This document shows positions 1 to 9,076 of a DNA stretch of 64,000 nt, one piece after another (position 1 is the first letter of the stretch; every line of letters starts with the position of its first letter). A model generated the notes under the pieces. That model saw only the letters and a program-made list of their open reading frames with translations. It ran no database searches and was not told the DNA's origin. This stretch comes from Pseudogemmobacter lacusdianii. Lineage in GTDB: Bacteria > Pseudomonadota > Alphaproteobacteria > Rhodobacterales > Rhodobacteraceae. The DNA is taken from positions 124,001 through 188,000 of the forward strand of contig NZ_JAVDBT010000004.1 in assembly GCF_030848395.1 (NCBI RefSeq), written 5' to 3'. The position numbers were made by a program, and so were the translations under genes.

Positions 1-136
1 AGCCCAGCACCCGGCGGCGGTCGCGCGAGAGCGAAGCGAAGAAGCGCAGCACCTCTTCCATACGCGAAGGGGCCAGCGCAAGCGCCAGCCCCTCCACCAC
101 TAAGACCAGCCCAAAGGCCAGGATGACCCAAGTCAC
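1..136 (-). CDS. DUF2065-like small membrane protein, 3' part cut by window edge
   Basis: A GTG start at 136 overlaps the hflC stop codon as GTGA, so the two are translationally coupled. The 45 visible residues begin VTWVILAFGLVLVVEGLALA, one hydrophobic helix, followed by a basic stretch with SRDRRR. This is the layout of the short DUF2065 (YjeT-type) proteins that often follow hflKC. Function is unknown; a role with the HflKC complex is only suggested by position. The gene continues beyond base 1. Confidence 0.7.
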   Translation of the reverse strand, partial: MTWVILAFGLVLVVEGLALALAPSRMEEVLRFFASLSRDRRRVLG

Positions 137-1026
137 GGCGCGGTTGCCGGGGCAGGGGCGGCGCGGCCGCTTTCGCTGTTCAGATAGTCAAAGAACTCGC
201 TGTCGGGCTGCATGACCATCGTCGAATTGCTGCCATTCAGCGACCGGCGATAAGCGTCGAGCGAGCGCATGAAGGCAAAGAACTCAGGGTCTTGGCCAAA
301 GGCTTCCGCCAGCACCCGGTTGCGCTCTGCATCCGCCTCACCGCGCACCACTTCCGCGGTCCGACGGGCTTTCGAGGTTTCTTCCACCACGGTCCGGTCT
401 GCCGCAGCGCGGACACGTTGCGCCGCTTCGCCACCGCGCGCCACTTCGTCTGCGGCTTCGCGTTCACGCTCGGCGCGCATCCGTGCATAGGTCGCGTTCA
501 AGTTCTGCTCGGGCAAATCGGTGCGGGTCAGGCGCACGTCGATCACCGTCACACCCAGAGCCTCGGCCTCGCGGCGGGCGATGTCGCGGATCTGGTTGGT
601 GAGGCCGGCACGGTCTTGGCTCAGCACGCGGTCTTGCGTGGTGTTGCCCAAAACCTCGGGGATGGCCTGCTGCAAGATGTTGCCCAAAAGCGTCTGCGCG
701 CGTTCTTCGCCGCCCGAGCCGGTGGCCTGACGGAAGGCCTTCAGATCGGTGATGCGCCAGCGCGCAAAAGCGTCAACCACCAAGCGACGCTCACCCAGAA
801 GAGTAACCTCGATCGGCGCGGTTTGCAGGCCCAAGATGCGGTCTTCGTAATAGACAACCTCTTGGATGAACGGGATTTTCCACCCCAGACCGGGGGTTTC
901 TTTCTCCTGCACAATCTCACCGAATTGCAGCACGAGGCCCTTTTTCCGCTCATCCACGATGAAGACGGAGGACAGGAACAGCACCAAGACCACGAAGAGG
1001 GCCGGAAGAATATAGAACGCGCGCAT
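133..1026 (-). CDS. hflC: HflC, membrane protease modulator (SPFH/band 7 family)
   Basis: 297 residues. An N-terminal membrane helix (about 4-24) is followed by FIVDERKKGLVLQFGEIV, the usual opening of HflC, then an SPFH domain and an Ala/Glu/Arg-rich coiled coil (about 180-245). HflC forms a membrane cage with HflK that surrounds and restrains the AAA protease FtsH, so it influences turnover of membrane proteins. The ATG at 1026 overlaps the hflK stop as ATGA, the standard arrangement for this pair. The C-terminus is short and Ala/Pro-rich. Identification is firm. Confidence 0.95.
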   Translation of the reverse strand: MRAFYILPALFVVLVLFLSSVFIVDERKKGLVLQFGEIVQEKETPGLGWKIPFIQEVVYYEDRILGLQTAPIEVTLLGERRLVVDAFARWRITDLKAFRQATGSGGEERAQTLLGNILQQAIPEVLGNTTQDRVLSQDRAGLTNQIRDIARREAEALGVTVIDVRLTRTDLPEQNLNATYARMRAEREREAADEVARGGEAAQRVRAAADRTVVEETSKARRTAEVVRGEADAERNRVLAEAFGQDPEFFAFMRSLDAYRRSLNGSNSTMVMQPDSEFFDYLNSESGRAAPAPATAP

Positions 1027-2195
1027 CAGTTGCCCCCTTCGCTGGCCGAGCCACTGCCGCGGTTGCCCAGACGGTCAAGCGGCAGATAGGGCAGCACGCC
1101 GCCTTCGCCGGTCACCCCGTCCAAAATCACCTTGTCGACGCCGCTCAGCACCGTCTCCATCGCCTCAAGATACAGCCGCTTGCGGGTGATCTCGGGGGCT
1201 TTGACATATTCGGCATAGACCGAGTTGAAGCGGGCCGCTTCACCCTCGGCCGAGTTGATGGCTTGGGCGCGATAGGCTTCAGCCTCTTCCACCAGACGCG
1301 CGGCTTCACCGCGGGCGCCTGCGGTCACACGGTTGGCATAGCCATCCGCTTCTTTCTCAAGCCGGTCGCGCTCTTGCTGCGCATCTTGCACGGCGCGGAA
1401 GGCGGCGGCCACATCGGCCGGGGGCTGCGCACGGCGCAAGTTGACCCGGATCACTTGGATGCCAGCATTATACTGGTCCAAAGTGGTCTGCACTTGGGCG
1501 CGCAGATCGGCGGCAATCGTGCCGCGGTCCCGGTTCAAAATCGGCGAAAGCTCCGAGCGCGCGATGATGTCGCGCATCGCGCTTTCGCTGACCGCGCGGA
1601 TGGTTTCCTCGGGGTCGGCGATGTTGAAGAGATAGGCTTCAGGATCGGCCACGTTCCAGACCACTTGGAAGCCGATATCCACGATGTTTTGATCGCGGGT
1701 CAGCATCAAAGCGCCGGTATTGCCATCGGCCGAGCCGATGTCGGTGGTCCGCTCGCCGGTGACTTGCACCTTTTCATAAGACACAACCGGCCAAGGCGCG
1801 AAGTTCAGACCCGGCTCACCCATGCCCGAGGCGCGGCCAAGCGTCAGCTCAACGCTGCGCTCTTCCGGGCGGACCGAGTAGAAGGACATGAACGCCCAAC
1901 CGGCGATCAAAGCCAGCGCTGCCAGACCAAGGCCTTGCTTGGTGAACATCGGCCCCGGAGCCGGGCCGCGCCCGCCACCATTGCCACCGCCGTTGCGGTC
2001 GCGTCCGCCCATCAGCACGCGCAGCTGCTCTTGGCCCTTGCGCACCAGCTGATCGATCTCGGGGATCTGCGGATTGTCGCCCGGACGCCGAGTGCCATTG
2101 CGTCGATCGGCATCGTCGCGCCGACCTGTCTCATCACGCCGGTCATCGTCGCCGGGCCCTTGCCCGCCGCCGCTTCCCCAGGGACCTCCTGCCAT
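1026..2195 (-). CDS. hflK: HflK, membrane protease modulator (SPFH/band 7 family)
   Basis: 389 residues. Residues 1-85 are Gly/Asp/Arg-rich and disordered-looking, typical of the cytoplasmic N-terminus of HflK. A single membrane helix follows at about 88-106 (LGLAALALIAGW), then the SPFH domain starting YSVRPEERSVELTLGR. A coiled coil (about 270-330) pairs with HflC, and the tail is Gly/Ser-rich. HflK and HflC together form the cage that regulates FtsH. It is the first gene of hflK-hflC-DUF2065; an AGAGGA ribosome-binding site lies about 9 bases upstream of the ATG. Confidence 0.95.
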   Translation of the reverse strand: MAGGPWGSGGGQGPGDDDRRDETGRRDDADRRNGTRRPGDNPQIPEIDQLVRKGQEQLRVLMGGRDRNGGGNGGGRGPAPGPMFTKQGLGLAALALIAGWAFMSFYSVRPEERSVELTLGRASGMGEPGLNFAPWPVVSYEKVQVTGERTTDIGSADGNTGALMLTRDQNIVDIGFQVVWNVADPEAYLFNIADPEETIRAVSESAMRDIIARSELSPILNRDRGTIAADLRAQVQTTLDQYNAGIQVIRVNLRRAQPPADVAAAFRAVQDAQQERDRLEKEADGYANRVTAGARGEAARLVEEAEAYRAQAINSAEGEAARFNSVYAEYVKAPEITRKRLYLEAMETVLSGVDKVILDGVTGEGGVLPYLPLDRLGNRGSGSASEGGN

Positions 2196-2419
2196 GTGGC
2201 CAATTCCTCTCTGACTTTGGTTGCGTCTAACCTGTGCATCTGCACGGCAAATTCAAGCGCAACGCCGCCGAAACCTGCGCGATTGCGGGCGGCGAGCGGC
2301 TTTGTCGCAGCTTATTCTTCCTTAAGGTGGTTCCGGCGGTCCCGCAACCTTGGCAAAGCCCAAGCGCGGGCATGAAAACCCGCTCCTATAGGCCAAACCG
2401 ATGACACCGCCGTGAGGTC

Positions 2420-3772
2420 TTAGCGCACCGGCTTGCGCATCGTCACCAATTCCTCGGCGGCGGTGGGGTGGACGGCGACGGTGCGGTCGAAATCCTCCTT
2501 GGTCGCGCCCATCTTAATGGCGATCGCGGCCAACTGGATCATCTCGCCCGCGCCTTCGCCAACGATATGGCAACCCAAGACTTTGCGGCTTTCCTTCGCC
2601 ACCACCAGCTTCATCAGCATCCGGTCTTGCCGGCCGGCAAAGAGCGTCTTCATGGGCCGGAAGCTGGCGCTGTAGATCTCGATCTCACCGGCCTTGCGGG
2701 CCTCTTCCTCGGTCTGCCCAATCGCTGCAAGCTCGGGCTGGGTGAAGACGGCACTGGCCACCAGCTCGTGATCGGCCTTGCTGGGACGGGCGTTAAAGAT
2801 CGTATCGGCGAAAGCATGGCCCTCGCGGATGGCCACCGGCGTCAGATTGATCCGGTCGGTCACATCGCCCACCGCAAAGATCGAGGGCACAGCCGTCTGG
2901 CTGTAGTCATCGACCTTGATTTCGCCCTTGGCTCCGATCTCAACGCCCAAAGCCTCAAGCCCAAGCCCTTCGCTATTGGGCAGCCGGCCGGTGGCGAAAA
3001 GCACCAGATCGACATCCTCAAATGCGCCCGAGGTGTCATAGGCGCGAATGCCTTGGGCGGTCTTTTCCAACCGGGCCACGTCTTTATGGCAGCGCACGTC
3101 GACGCCATTGGCCTGCATGGCCGAGGCCACATGGCTCCGCGCCTCATCATCAAAGCCGCGCAAGATCTGCTCGCCGCGGTAATACTGCGCAACCTCGACA
3201 CCCAAATTGTTCAGAAGGCACGCAAATTCTGATGCGATATAACCGCCGCCGACCACCAAAGCGCGCTGGGGCAGGGCGTCCAACTTGAACATCTCATTCG
3301 AGGTGACACCCAGATTTGCGCCGGGGATATCCGGCACAAAGGCCCGCCCGCCGGTTGCGATCAGGATATGCTTTGCGCGGATCACCTCGCCGGTCGACAG
3401 CTCCACCCTATGCGCATCTTTCACCACGGCGCGGGCGTCATAGATCGTGACGCCGGCATTGGTCAGCGTGCCGCGATAGGCCGCTTCCAACCGGTTCAGC
3501 TCTACATCCAAAGTGGCGCGGAAATGCGACCAGTCAAAGCCGTGATGGTGCACATTCCAGCCATAAGCCTGCGCATCCGCCAAGATCGGCGCAAAAGCCG
3601 AGGCATTGACCATCAGCTTTTTCGGCACGCAGCCGCGGATCACGCAGGTGCCGCCCATCCGGTATTCCTCGGCCAGGGCGACTTTTGCCCCGCCTTCGGC
3701 CGAGGCAATCCGTGCCGCCCGAACCCCGCCCGAGCCGCCACCGATGACAAAAAGATCAACGTCGAATGCCAT
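2420..3772 (-). CDS. gor: Glutathione-disulfide reductase
   Basis: 450 residues. The FAD-binding motif GGGSGG lies at about 11-16 and the redox-active disulfide motif GGTCVIRGCVPKK has Cys43 and Cys48. A second Rossmann motif (VVGGGYIASEFA) binds NADPH, and the C-terminal dimer-interface motif is HPTAAEE. The enzyme reduces oxidised glutathione with NADPH in the cytoplasm. The start is placed at 3772 because AGGAG sits six bases upstream of that ATG; an upstream in-frame ATG at 3796 has no such site. It lies between a small membrane gene and hflK on the same strand. Confidence 0.93.
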   Translation of the reverse strand: MAFDVDLFVIGGGSGGVRAARIASAEGGAKVALAEEYRMGGTCVIRGCVPKKLMVNASAFAPILADAQAYGWNVHHHGFDWSHFRATLDVELNRLEAAYRGTLTNAGVTIYDARAVVKDAHRVELSTGEVIRAKHILIATGGRAFVPDIPGANLGVTSNEMFKLDALPQRALVVGGGYIASEFACLLNNLGVEVAQYYRGEQILRGFDDEARSHVASAMQANGVDVRCHKDVARLEKTAQGIRAYDTSGAFEDVDLVLFATGRLPNSEGLGLEALGVEIGAKGEIKVDDYSQTAVPSIFAVGDVTDRINLTPVAIREGHAFADTIFNARPSKADHELVASAVFTQPELAAIGQTEEEARKAGEIEIYSASFRPMKTLFAGRQDRMLMKLVVAKESRKVLGCHIVGEGAGEMIQLAAIAIKMGATKEDFDRTVAVHPTAAEELVTMRKPVR

Positions 3773-3844
3773 GCGCAGCTCCTGGGAAAAGATCAAAAAA
3801 GATATTCCACAGAGCCAAGCGAAAGGCCAGAGGCCGAGCGGTCA

Positions 3845-3869
3845 GCCTGCCCCCAAAGCAGGGGCAGGC
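3845..3869 (-). terminator. Stem-loop after the small membrane protein gene
   Basis: GCCTGCCCC and GGGGCAGGC form a perfect 9-bp stem with a 7-base loop, a few bases downstream of the stop of the gene at 3878-4129. There is no clear U-run, so it may be a weak terminator or an mRNA 3'-end stabiliser. Confidence 0.5.
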
Positions 3870-3877
3870 CGCTTACA

Positions 3878-4129
3878 TCACTTGCGCAAGATCTGCTCCA
3901 AAAGCACGTTGGTTTGCTGGGTGTTGCGGTAGATGCCGAAGAACAGATACAGCATCCCGCCCATGATCACGGCATAGATCAAGCCGCCGACCAACACCAA
4001 GAGCCCCTGAAAGAAGCCGCCTTGCGGGGCGAACATCATGCCAAAGCCAGCGATCACCACGGCCAAAACCATCAGCCCGACAAAAACGCCAATCAGCTTC
4101 TCGGACCAGTTGATAAAGAAATCACGCAT
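3878..4129 (-). CDS. Small membrane protein of unknown function
   Basis: 83 residues with two predicted membrane helices: LIGVFVGLMVLAVVIAGFGM (about 12-31) and a second from GLLVLVGGLIYAVIMGGMLY (about 42-61). The C-terminal tail is polar and ends NVLLEQILRK. A GGAG motif lies about 10 bases before the ATG. I do not recognise a named family. It sits between an outer-membrane protein gene and gor on the same strand, but flanking stem-loops suggest it may be its own transcript. Confidence 0.75.
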   Translation of the reverse strand: MRDFFINWSEKLIGVFVGLMVLAVVIAGFGMMFAPQGGFFQGLLVLVGGLIYAVIMGGMLYLFFGIYRNTQQTNVLLEQILRK

Positions 4130-4232
4130 TTATTTTAACTCCGTTGAAAAGAACCGGTCATTTAGCTGGACCGTAAAACCGCCCGGCAAGCAAGCGTGAA
4201 CATGGCCGGCGGATCCCGCTGGCTTTCGTCCC

Positions 4233-4260
4233 TCGGGCCAAATGCAGAGTTTTGGCCCGA
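4233..4260 (-). terminator. Stem-loop after the outer-membrane protein gene
   Basis: TCGGGCCAAA and TTTGGCCCGA form a perfect 10-bp inverted repeat with an 8-base loop, 18 bases past the stop of the gene ending at 4278. There is no long U-run. A transcription terminator or 3'-end structure is likely. Confidence 0.5.
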
Positions 4261-4277
4261 AGACGGCGTGGCAGAGC

Positions 4278-4973
4278 TTAGAAGCGGATGTTCATCCCCA
4301 TCGCGATCTCGCTGTAATCATGATCGAAATCATAGGTCCATTGCGTCGTCTCTGAGGGCGGCGGGTAATGGAAGGTTGCGCTGCCGGTAACAAAACGGGT
4401 CATGTTGACCTCGGTGAAGGCCGAAAGACGCTCGGTCAGCCGATATTCCGCGCCAAGGCCCAGCGTCACCCCGACGCGATTGGCTTTCTCGCTGAAATCC
4501 ACCTGATCCCATTCGAAATCGACGCTGCAATAGTCAAACCGGCCGTATGTGGCACCGGCGTTGGCGTAGACCATCAGTTTCGGCTGCACCGCATAGCCAA
4601 TGGTCGCCGAAAGCGAGGTGACCGAGGTCATCTTAGTCGACAGGGTCTCATCGGTTTGCAGGTAGCTGTCGCCCGCCGAGCCGGTCTTCTGGTGGCGCAA
4701 GCGCAGGCCCAGAACCCGTGCGCCCGATTGTTGGCGCAGCTCGGTTTGGATGAAGCCATGGCGATGGCCGCCACCATAAATCCCGGACAGATAGAAGGGG
4801 GCAGCGCCTTGGGCCAGCGAGTATTGCGTCGTCTCAAGATCAAGATAGCTCGCCCCAAGGCCCAGATACATGCCGGACCAATCGCTCTCTTCGGCAAAGG
4901 CGGCAGTGGGGGATAGGGCAGGCGAGAGGGCGCAAACCGTCACGAGCGCCAAGCGAAGGCAGGGGTTGGGCAC
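4278..4973 (-). CDS. Outer-membrane beta-barrel protein
   Basis: 231 residues from a GTG start at 4973, supported by AGGA eight bases upstream. A signal peptide with likely cleavage after TAAFA precedes EESDWSGMYLGLGASYLDLE. The rest alternates polar and hydrophobic residues and ends in Phe (GMNIRF), the hallmark of an outer-membrane barrel of the small OmpA/OmpW/opacity-like type. The aromatic final strand and repeated Gly-Tyr-Ala segments fit an 8-10-stranded barrel. The specific function cannot be told from sequence. Confidence 0.75.
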   Translation of the reverse strand: MPNPCLRLALVTVCALSPALSPTAAFAEESDWSGMYLGLGASYLDLETTQYSLAQGAAPFYLSGIYGGGHRHGFIQTELRQQSGARVLGLRLRHQKTGSAGDSYLQTDETLSTKMTSVTSLSATIGYAVQPKLMVYANAGATYGRFDYCSVDFEWDQVDFSEKANRVGVTLGLGAEYRLTERLSAFTEVNMTRFVTGSATFHYPPPSETTQWTYDFDHDYSEIAMGMNIRF

Positions 4974-5117
4974 GGCGAAATCCTGTTAAGCTAAAGCTTG
5001 CAAATAAGATGCTGTGCAAAAGCGTTAACAAGTTAAGAGGGGCGCAATCAGCCAAGGATTGCGCGGGCCTGCATTTTTCGCGCGTGCATGTCGCGTGCCT
5101 GTCATGGGCCGCCGGGG

Positions 5118-5157
5118 TTCTGCCTGCATTTAAGGCAGAAAGGGGCGCTTTGGCCCC
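5118..5157 (-). terminator. Two tandem stem-loops downstream of rpiA
   Basis: One stem is GGGGC/GCCCC (5142-5157) and the next is TTCTGCCT/AGGCAGAA (5118-5140, 7-base loop). Read on the minus strand, the first stem is followed by TTTCTG, about 50 bases after the rpiA stop. They probably end the rpiA transcript before the outer-membrane protein gene. Confidence 0.5.
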
Positions 5158-5209
5158 GTCCTTTCGGATCAATCGCGCCGCGGGCCTTCACCCGCAGCGC
5201 CCGCCGCAC

Positions 5210-5995
5210 TTAGTCCAGATCGGTGAAGATATTGTCCGAGGGGGCGAATTCTACCCGATCCTCTTCCACAGTGCGGGTGTTAATATCGCGCACCACAGCG
5301 CGGCCATCAGCATGGCCAATGATGACGATATCGCAGATGTCGATGAAAAGCCCGTTCTCCACCACACCCGGGATCTGGTTCAAAACCAGCGCCAATTGGC
5401 GCGGATTGCCAATACGGTTCAGGTGCAAATCAAGGATGTAATTCGACTCGTCCGTGACCAAAGGCCGATCGCCCGTCATCCGCAAGGTGACATCGCGGCC
5501 CAGCACATCCATCGAGACCAAGGTCTCTTCCACCAAAGCCTTGGTGGTCTGCCAGCCAAAGGGGATCACCTCGACCGGCAGCGGGAAGGCGCCCAGCTGC
5601 ACCACCTCTTTGGCGGCATCGGTGATCACGATCATCTGATCCGAAGCGGTGGCGACGATCTTCTCTTGCAGCAAAGCCGCACCGCCGCCCTTGATCAAGT
5701 TCAGGCTCGGGTCAAACTCATCCGCGCCGTCGATGGTCAGATCGAGCCATTTCACCTCATCCAACGTCGACAAAGGCACGCCAAGGCTGACCGCCAGCTC
5801 TGCGGTGCGGGTTGAGGTTGGCACGCCCACGACGCGCAAACCCTCTTCGCGGATCCGCTCGGCCAAGCAGCGCACCATCCATGCGGCGGTGGAGCCGGTG
5901 CCAAGGCCCAGCTTCATCCCATCTTGCACAAATCCAACCGCACGTTTCGCGGCAATGAATTTGGCTTTGTCGATAGGGTTAAGATCGGCGGGCAT
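5210..5995 (-). CDS. rpiA: Ribose-5-phosphate isomerase A
   Basis: 261 residues. The family motifs GLGTGSTAAW (phosphate loop), LTIDGADEFDP (catalytic Asp) and IKGGGAALLQEKIVA (catalytic Glu and Lys) are all present in order. The enzyme interconverts ribose 5-phosphate and ribulose 5-phosphate in the pentose phosphate pathway. The start at 5995 is chosen because AAGGAAG lies just upstream and MPADLNPIDKAKFIAA is the normal N-terminus; the frame stays open to 6151 but that extension is not protein-like. It is divergent from the neighbouring glutathione S-transferase gene. Confidence 0.95.
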   Translation of the reverse strand: MPADLNPIDKAKFIAAKRAVGFVQDGMKLGLGTGSTAAWMVRCLAERIREEGLRVVGVPTSTRTAELAVSLGVPLSTLDEVKWLDLTIDGADEFDPSLNLIKGGGAALLQEKIVATASDQMIVITDAAKEVVQLGAFPLPVEVIPFGWQTTKALVEETLVSMDVLGRDVTLRMTGDRPLVTDESNYILDLHLNRIGNPRQLALVLNQIPGVVENGLFIDICDIVIIGHADGRAVVRDINTRTVEEDRVEFAPSDNIFTDLD

Positions 5996-6243
5996 CGGCG
6001 CTTCCTTTCCGGCCTTGGACGGGTATGGCTCTCGATTAGCGCAAAGCCCGGCAGGGTGAAAGTTGCAATCGGTCCGTTGAGGGCATCGGCGCGCAACGAC
6101 ACAAAGCGCCACAGTCACGCATCGCCGGCCTGCGCGCGTCAGTCTCGACACCGCTTATGTCGGTTTCCACCTGTTTTGCCGCTGCGAGAGGGGCCATATA
6201 CGCAGCATGGACCTGCGCATGCGGGCTCAGGGAAGGAGGCCGG

Positions 6244-6912
6244 ATGCTGACGTTGCACTATACGCCCGACACTGCGGCTTTGCCGGTGCATATCATGCTC
6301 GAGGCGCTGGGCCTGGCCTACAAGCTGCGCCTGATCGACCGCGAGGGCGGTGAGCTGGCCAGCCCCAGTTACCGCGCGCTGCACCCCCTGGGCAAAGTGC
6401 CGCTCCTCGAGACCCCTGACGGCCCGCTCTTCGAGACCGCCGCCATCCTTTTGTGGTTGGCCGATCGCCATGCCCCCGGCACCTATGCCCCTGCGCCCGA
6501 TGACATAGGGCGCGGTGACTTCCTCAAATGGCTCTTCTTCACCAGCTCAAACCTGCATCCGGCGGTGATGGAGCTTTTCTACCCCGAACGCATCGCCGGT
6601 GCGGCGGCGGTGGACGCTCTGCTGCCCCTTGCCAGCGCAAGGGCCAAAGCCGCGCTAAAGGCGCTTGAACAGGCCGCCCGCGCTGAGCCTGCGCTTTTCC
6701 CGCAGGACCGTCTGGCGCTCTTGCCGCTTTATGCCGGCACGCTGATGCGCTGGCTTGGCCAATTGCCACCAGACCACCCGGCACGGCTGCAAATCCAAGA
6801 CTATCCCGCTTTGCGCGCCAGCCTTGCGGCCAGCGAGAGCAGCGCTGCCGCCCTCACAGTGGCCAAGGAGCAAGACCTTGGCGCGACACTCTTCACCCAT
6901 CCCGACTGCTGA
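6244..6912 (+). CDS. Glutathione S-transferase family protein
   Basis: 222 residues. The N-terminal thioredoxin-fold domain (about 1-80) starts LTLHYTPDTAALPVHIMLEA and contains GKVPLLETPDGPLFETAAIL, the cis-Pro and Glu-Thr/Ser glutathione-binding segment. An all-helical C-terminal domain follows. A strong AAGGAGG site precedes the ATG at 6244, so the longer frame from 6157 is rejected. The residue in the usual catalytic Ser/Cys position is in the PDTAALP loop and is not clearly defined. Substrate unknown. sdaA starts 13 bases downstream, suggesting co-transcription. Confidence 0.85.
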   Translation: MLTLHYTPDTAALPVHIMLEALGLAYKLRLIDREGGELASPSYRALHPLGKVPLLETPDGPLFETAAILLWLADRHAPGTYAPAPDDIGRGDFLKWLFFTSSNLHPAVMELFYPERIAGAAAVDALLPLASARAKAALKALEQAARAEPALFPQDRLALLPLYAGTLMRWLGQLPPDHPARLQIQDYPALRASLAASESSAAALTVAKEQDLGATLFTHPDC

Positions 6913-6925
6913 AAGTTTTAGCCAA

Positions 6926-8305
6926 ATGTTCCTTTCCGTCTTCGATATGTTCAAAGTGGGGATCGGCCCCTCTTCCTCGCATACGATGGGTCCGATGGTG
7001 GCCGCCGCGCGGTTCTTGGACCAGCTGCGCGCCAGCCCGTTCCATCCCAAAGGGCTGAAGGCGTCTTTGCATGGCTCCTTGGCCTTCACCGGGGTCGGCC
7101 ATGCCACCGACCGCGCCACCATCCTCGGCCTCGCCGGTTTCGCGCCCGAGACCTATGATGCGACCAAGGCCGATGCCGCGCTGGCCCGCATCCATGAGAC
7201 GCAAACCATCGAAGTCGAAGGCCTGCCGCCGTTGCATTTCGACCCCAAGGCCGATCTGCTCTTCGACTACGGCCCCGCTTTGCCCGGCCATGCCAATGGC
7301 ATGATCCTGAAGGCGACCGACGGCGAAGGCGATGTGATCTTCCAAGAGACCTATTACTCGATCGGCGGCGGCTTCGTGCTGACCGCAGCCGAGATGGCCG
7401 AGGCTGGTGGCACCAAGACGCGCGTCAAAGCCGATGTGCCTTATCCTTTCTCCACCGCCAATGAGATGATGGAAATGGCCCGCGCCTCGGGCCTTAGCGT
7501 TGCGGCGATGAAACGCGCCAATGAGTTGAAATTCCGCACTGCGGCCGAGCTGGACCAAGGCATGGCGCGGATTTGGGAGGTGATGAACGCCTGCATCTCG
7601 CGCGGGATGGAAGGCACTGGGATCCTGCCCGGAGGCCTCAAAGTCCGCCGCCGCGCCAAGGGCATCCATGATGCGCTGATGGCCGAACGCGGTCTGAACC
7701 TTGTCGCGCCGCATACGATCAATGACTGGATGAGCCTTTATGCCATGGCGGTGAATGAAGAAAACGCCGCCGGGGGCCAAGTGGTCACCGCGCCCACCAA
7801 TGGCGCCGCTGGGGTGGTTCCGGCGGTGATCCGCTATTGGCTTGACCATGTGCCGGGGGCCTCGCCCTCGCGGGTGGGGGAGTTTCTTCTGACCGCCGCT
7901 GCCATCGGGGGCTTGTGCAAATACAATGCCTCGATCTCGGGCGCCGAATGCGGCTGTCAGGCCGAGGTCGGCTCGGCCTCTGCCATGGCCTCGGCGGGTC
8001 TTGCGGCGGTGCTGGGGGGCACGGTGGAGCAGGTGGAAAACGCCGCCGAGATCGCGCTGGAGCATCACCTTGGGATGACCTGCGATCCGATCAAGGGCCT
8101 CGTGCAGGTGCCCTGCATCGAGCGCAACGGTTTGGGTGCGATCAAGGCGGTCTCCGCCGCCTCGCTTTCCTTGCGCGGCGATGGTCAGCATCTCGTCAGC
8201 CTTGATGCTTGCATCGAGACCATGCGCCAGACCGGCCATGACATGCATGAGAAGTATAAAGAAACCAGCCTTGGTGGCTTGGCCGTCAACGTGCCGAACT
8301 GCTGA
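6926..8305 (+). CDS. sdaA: L-serine ammonia-lyase (single-chain, iron-sulfur type)
   Basis: 459 residues. It begins [20 protein letters not shown], the conserved opening with the phosphate-like [10 protein letters not shown] motif. The C-terminal half carries the cysteines expected to hold the 4Fe-4S cluster ([27 protein letters not shown]). The enzyme deaminates L-serine to pyruvate and ammonia. The start at 6926 is set by family alignment; the ribosome-binding site is weak and translation may depend on the upstream gene. Full length for the alpha-beta fused form. Confidence 0.94.
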   Translation: MFLSVFDMFKVGIGPSSSHTMGPMVAAARFLDQLRASPFHPKGLKASLHGSLAFTGVGHATDRATILGLAGFAPETYDATKADAALARIHETQTIEVEGLPPLHFDPKADLLFDYGPALPGHANGMILKATDGEGDVIFQETYYSIGGGFVLTAAEMAEAGGTKTRVKADVPYPFSTANEMMEMARASGLSVAAMKRANELKFRTAAELDQGMARIWEVMNACISRGMEGTGILPGGLKVRRRAKGIHDALMAERGLNLVAPHTINDWMSLYAMAVNEENAAGGQVVTAPTNGAAGVVPAVIRYWLDHVPGASPSRVGEFLLTAAAIGGLCKYNASISGAECGCQAEVGSASAMASAGLAAVLGGTVEQVENAAEIALEHHLGMTCDPIKGLVQVPCIERNGLGAIKAVSAASLSLRGDGQHLVSLDACIETMRQTGHDMHEKYKETSLGGLAVNVPNC

Positions 8306-8314
8306 TCCAAATGC

Positions 8315-8338
8315 GCGCCTTTCAGGCGCAAGCTTTTG
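8315..8338 (+). terminator. Rho-independent terminator after sdaA
   Basis: GCGCC-TTTCA-GGCGC stem-loop followed by AAGCTTTT, ten bases past the sdaA stop. A closely similar structure follows the rluD-like gene at 34298. Confidence 0.65.
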
Positions 8339-8392
8339 TCTCGCCTCTGGCGCGTCCGCGCCAACCGGCTCGTCTCGCCTTCGGCTCGGTTT

Positions 8393-8465
8393 GCCTCCGG
8401 CGGGGATATTTAAGGTCTGAAAGAGAGCGGACTGCTGCCTCTTTCAGAATGAAAATATCCTCGGG
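8393..8465. repeat. Paired inverted copies of a CCTCCGGCGGGGATATTT-type repeat
   Basis: A left arm at 8393-8425 (CCTCCGGCGGGGATATTT then CTGAAAGAG) and an inverted right arm at 8439-8465 form nested perfect stems: GGATATTT/AAATATCC and CTGAAAGAG/CTCTTTCAG, with a 13-base loop. The element lies between the convergent ends of sdaA and the DUF1178 gene. It resembles dispersed GC-rich intergenic repeats common in Rhodobacteraceae; related copies occur at 21587 and 34360. Confidence 0.7.
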
Positions 8466-8497
8466 AGGGGCGGCGAAAGCCGCGGCCAAGCGCCGCC

Positions 8498-8950
8498 TTA
8501 ATTGGTTTTGCGCCGCGGCAGGAAGGGCAGGGGCGTGACCGCAATGCCGTCATCGAGCAGCTTGCGGGCCTCTTCGGGTTTGGCCTCGCCATAGATCGAG
8601 CGGCCGGGGGTCTCGCCCTCATGCATCGCGCGAGCTTCGGATACGAAATTGCCGCCGACATATTCGGAATTGGTCTCGATATGGCGGCGCATCTCGGCCA
8701 GCGCCTTTTCCAGTTCAGATTGCGCGGCCAAGGGGGCAGCTTCGCTGGGCGCCTCGGCCCGCGCTTTGGCGGCCTCTGCCCGGCGCGAGGGAGAGACGGC
8801 AGGCGCCATCAGCCCTTTGCTGACCTTGGCATCGCCGCAGATCGGGCAAGAAAGTTGGCCCGCGCGCAACAGCGCATCAAAGGCATCTGCGTTTTGAAAC
8901 CAGCTTTCAAAGCTGTGGTCTTGCGCGCAGGAGAGGGCGTAGCGGATCAT
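8498..8950 (-). CDS. DUF1178 family protein
   Basis: 150 residues. It opens MIRYALSCAQDHSFESWFQN and has a second metal-binding-like pair in LSCPICGDAKVSKGLMAPAV, the pattern of DUF1178 proteins. The middle is Ala/Glu-rich and the C-terminal part carries the conserved VGGNFVSEARAMHEGE segment. The paired Cys residues suggest zinc binding, which is an inference. Function is unknown. A GGGGAAAG site lies upstream of the ATG. It shares a strand with the Nudix gene that lies upstream. Confidence 0.85.
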   Translation of the reverse strand: MIRYALSCAQDHSFESWFQNADAFDALLRAGQLSCPICGDAKVSKGLMAPAVSPSRRAEAAKARAEAPSEAAPLAAQSELEKALAEMRRHIETNSEYVGGNFVSEARAMHEGETPGRSIYGEAKPEEARKLLDDGIAVTPLPFLPRRKTN

Positions 8951-9076
8951 CTGGTCTTTCCCCCCAAGGCGAAAAGGTCGGGGTCAAGAGAATCTAGTCG
9001 ATGGCGCGGCAGGTGCAAGGGTGTGATCACGCGAGCGTCGGTCACCTTCACGGCGCGGCTCTTTGGGCAAGTGGCA

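Noticed and set aside
2468-3232. 254-codon plus-strand frame opposite gor, and many similar long frames opposite other genes
   Set aside because: High GC content keeps antisense frames open; the translations are His/Arg-rich and match no family, while the sense genes have full motif sets.
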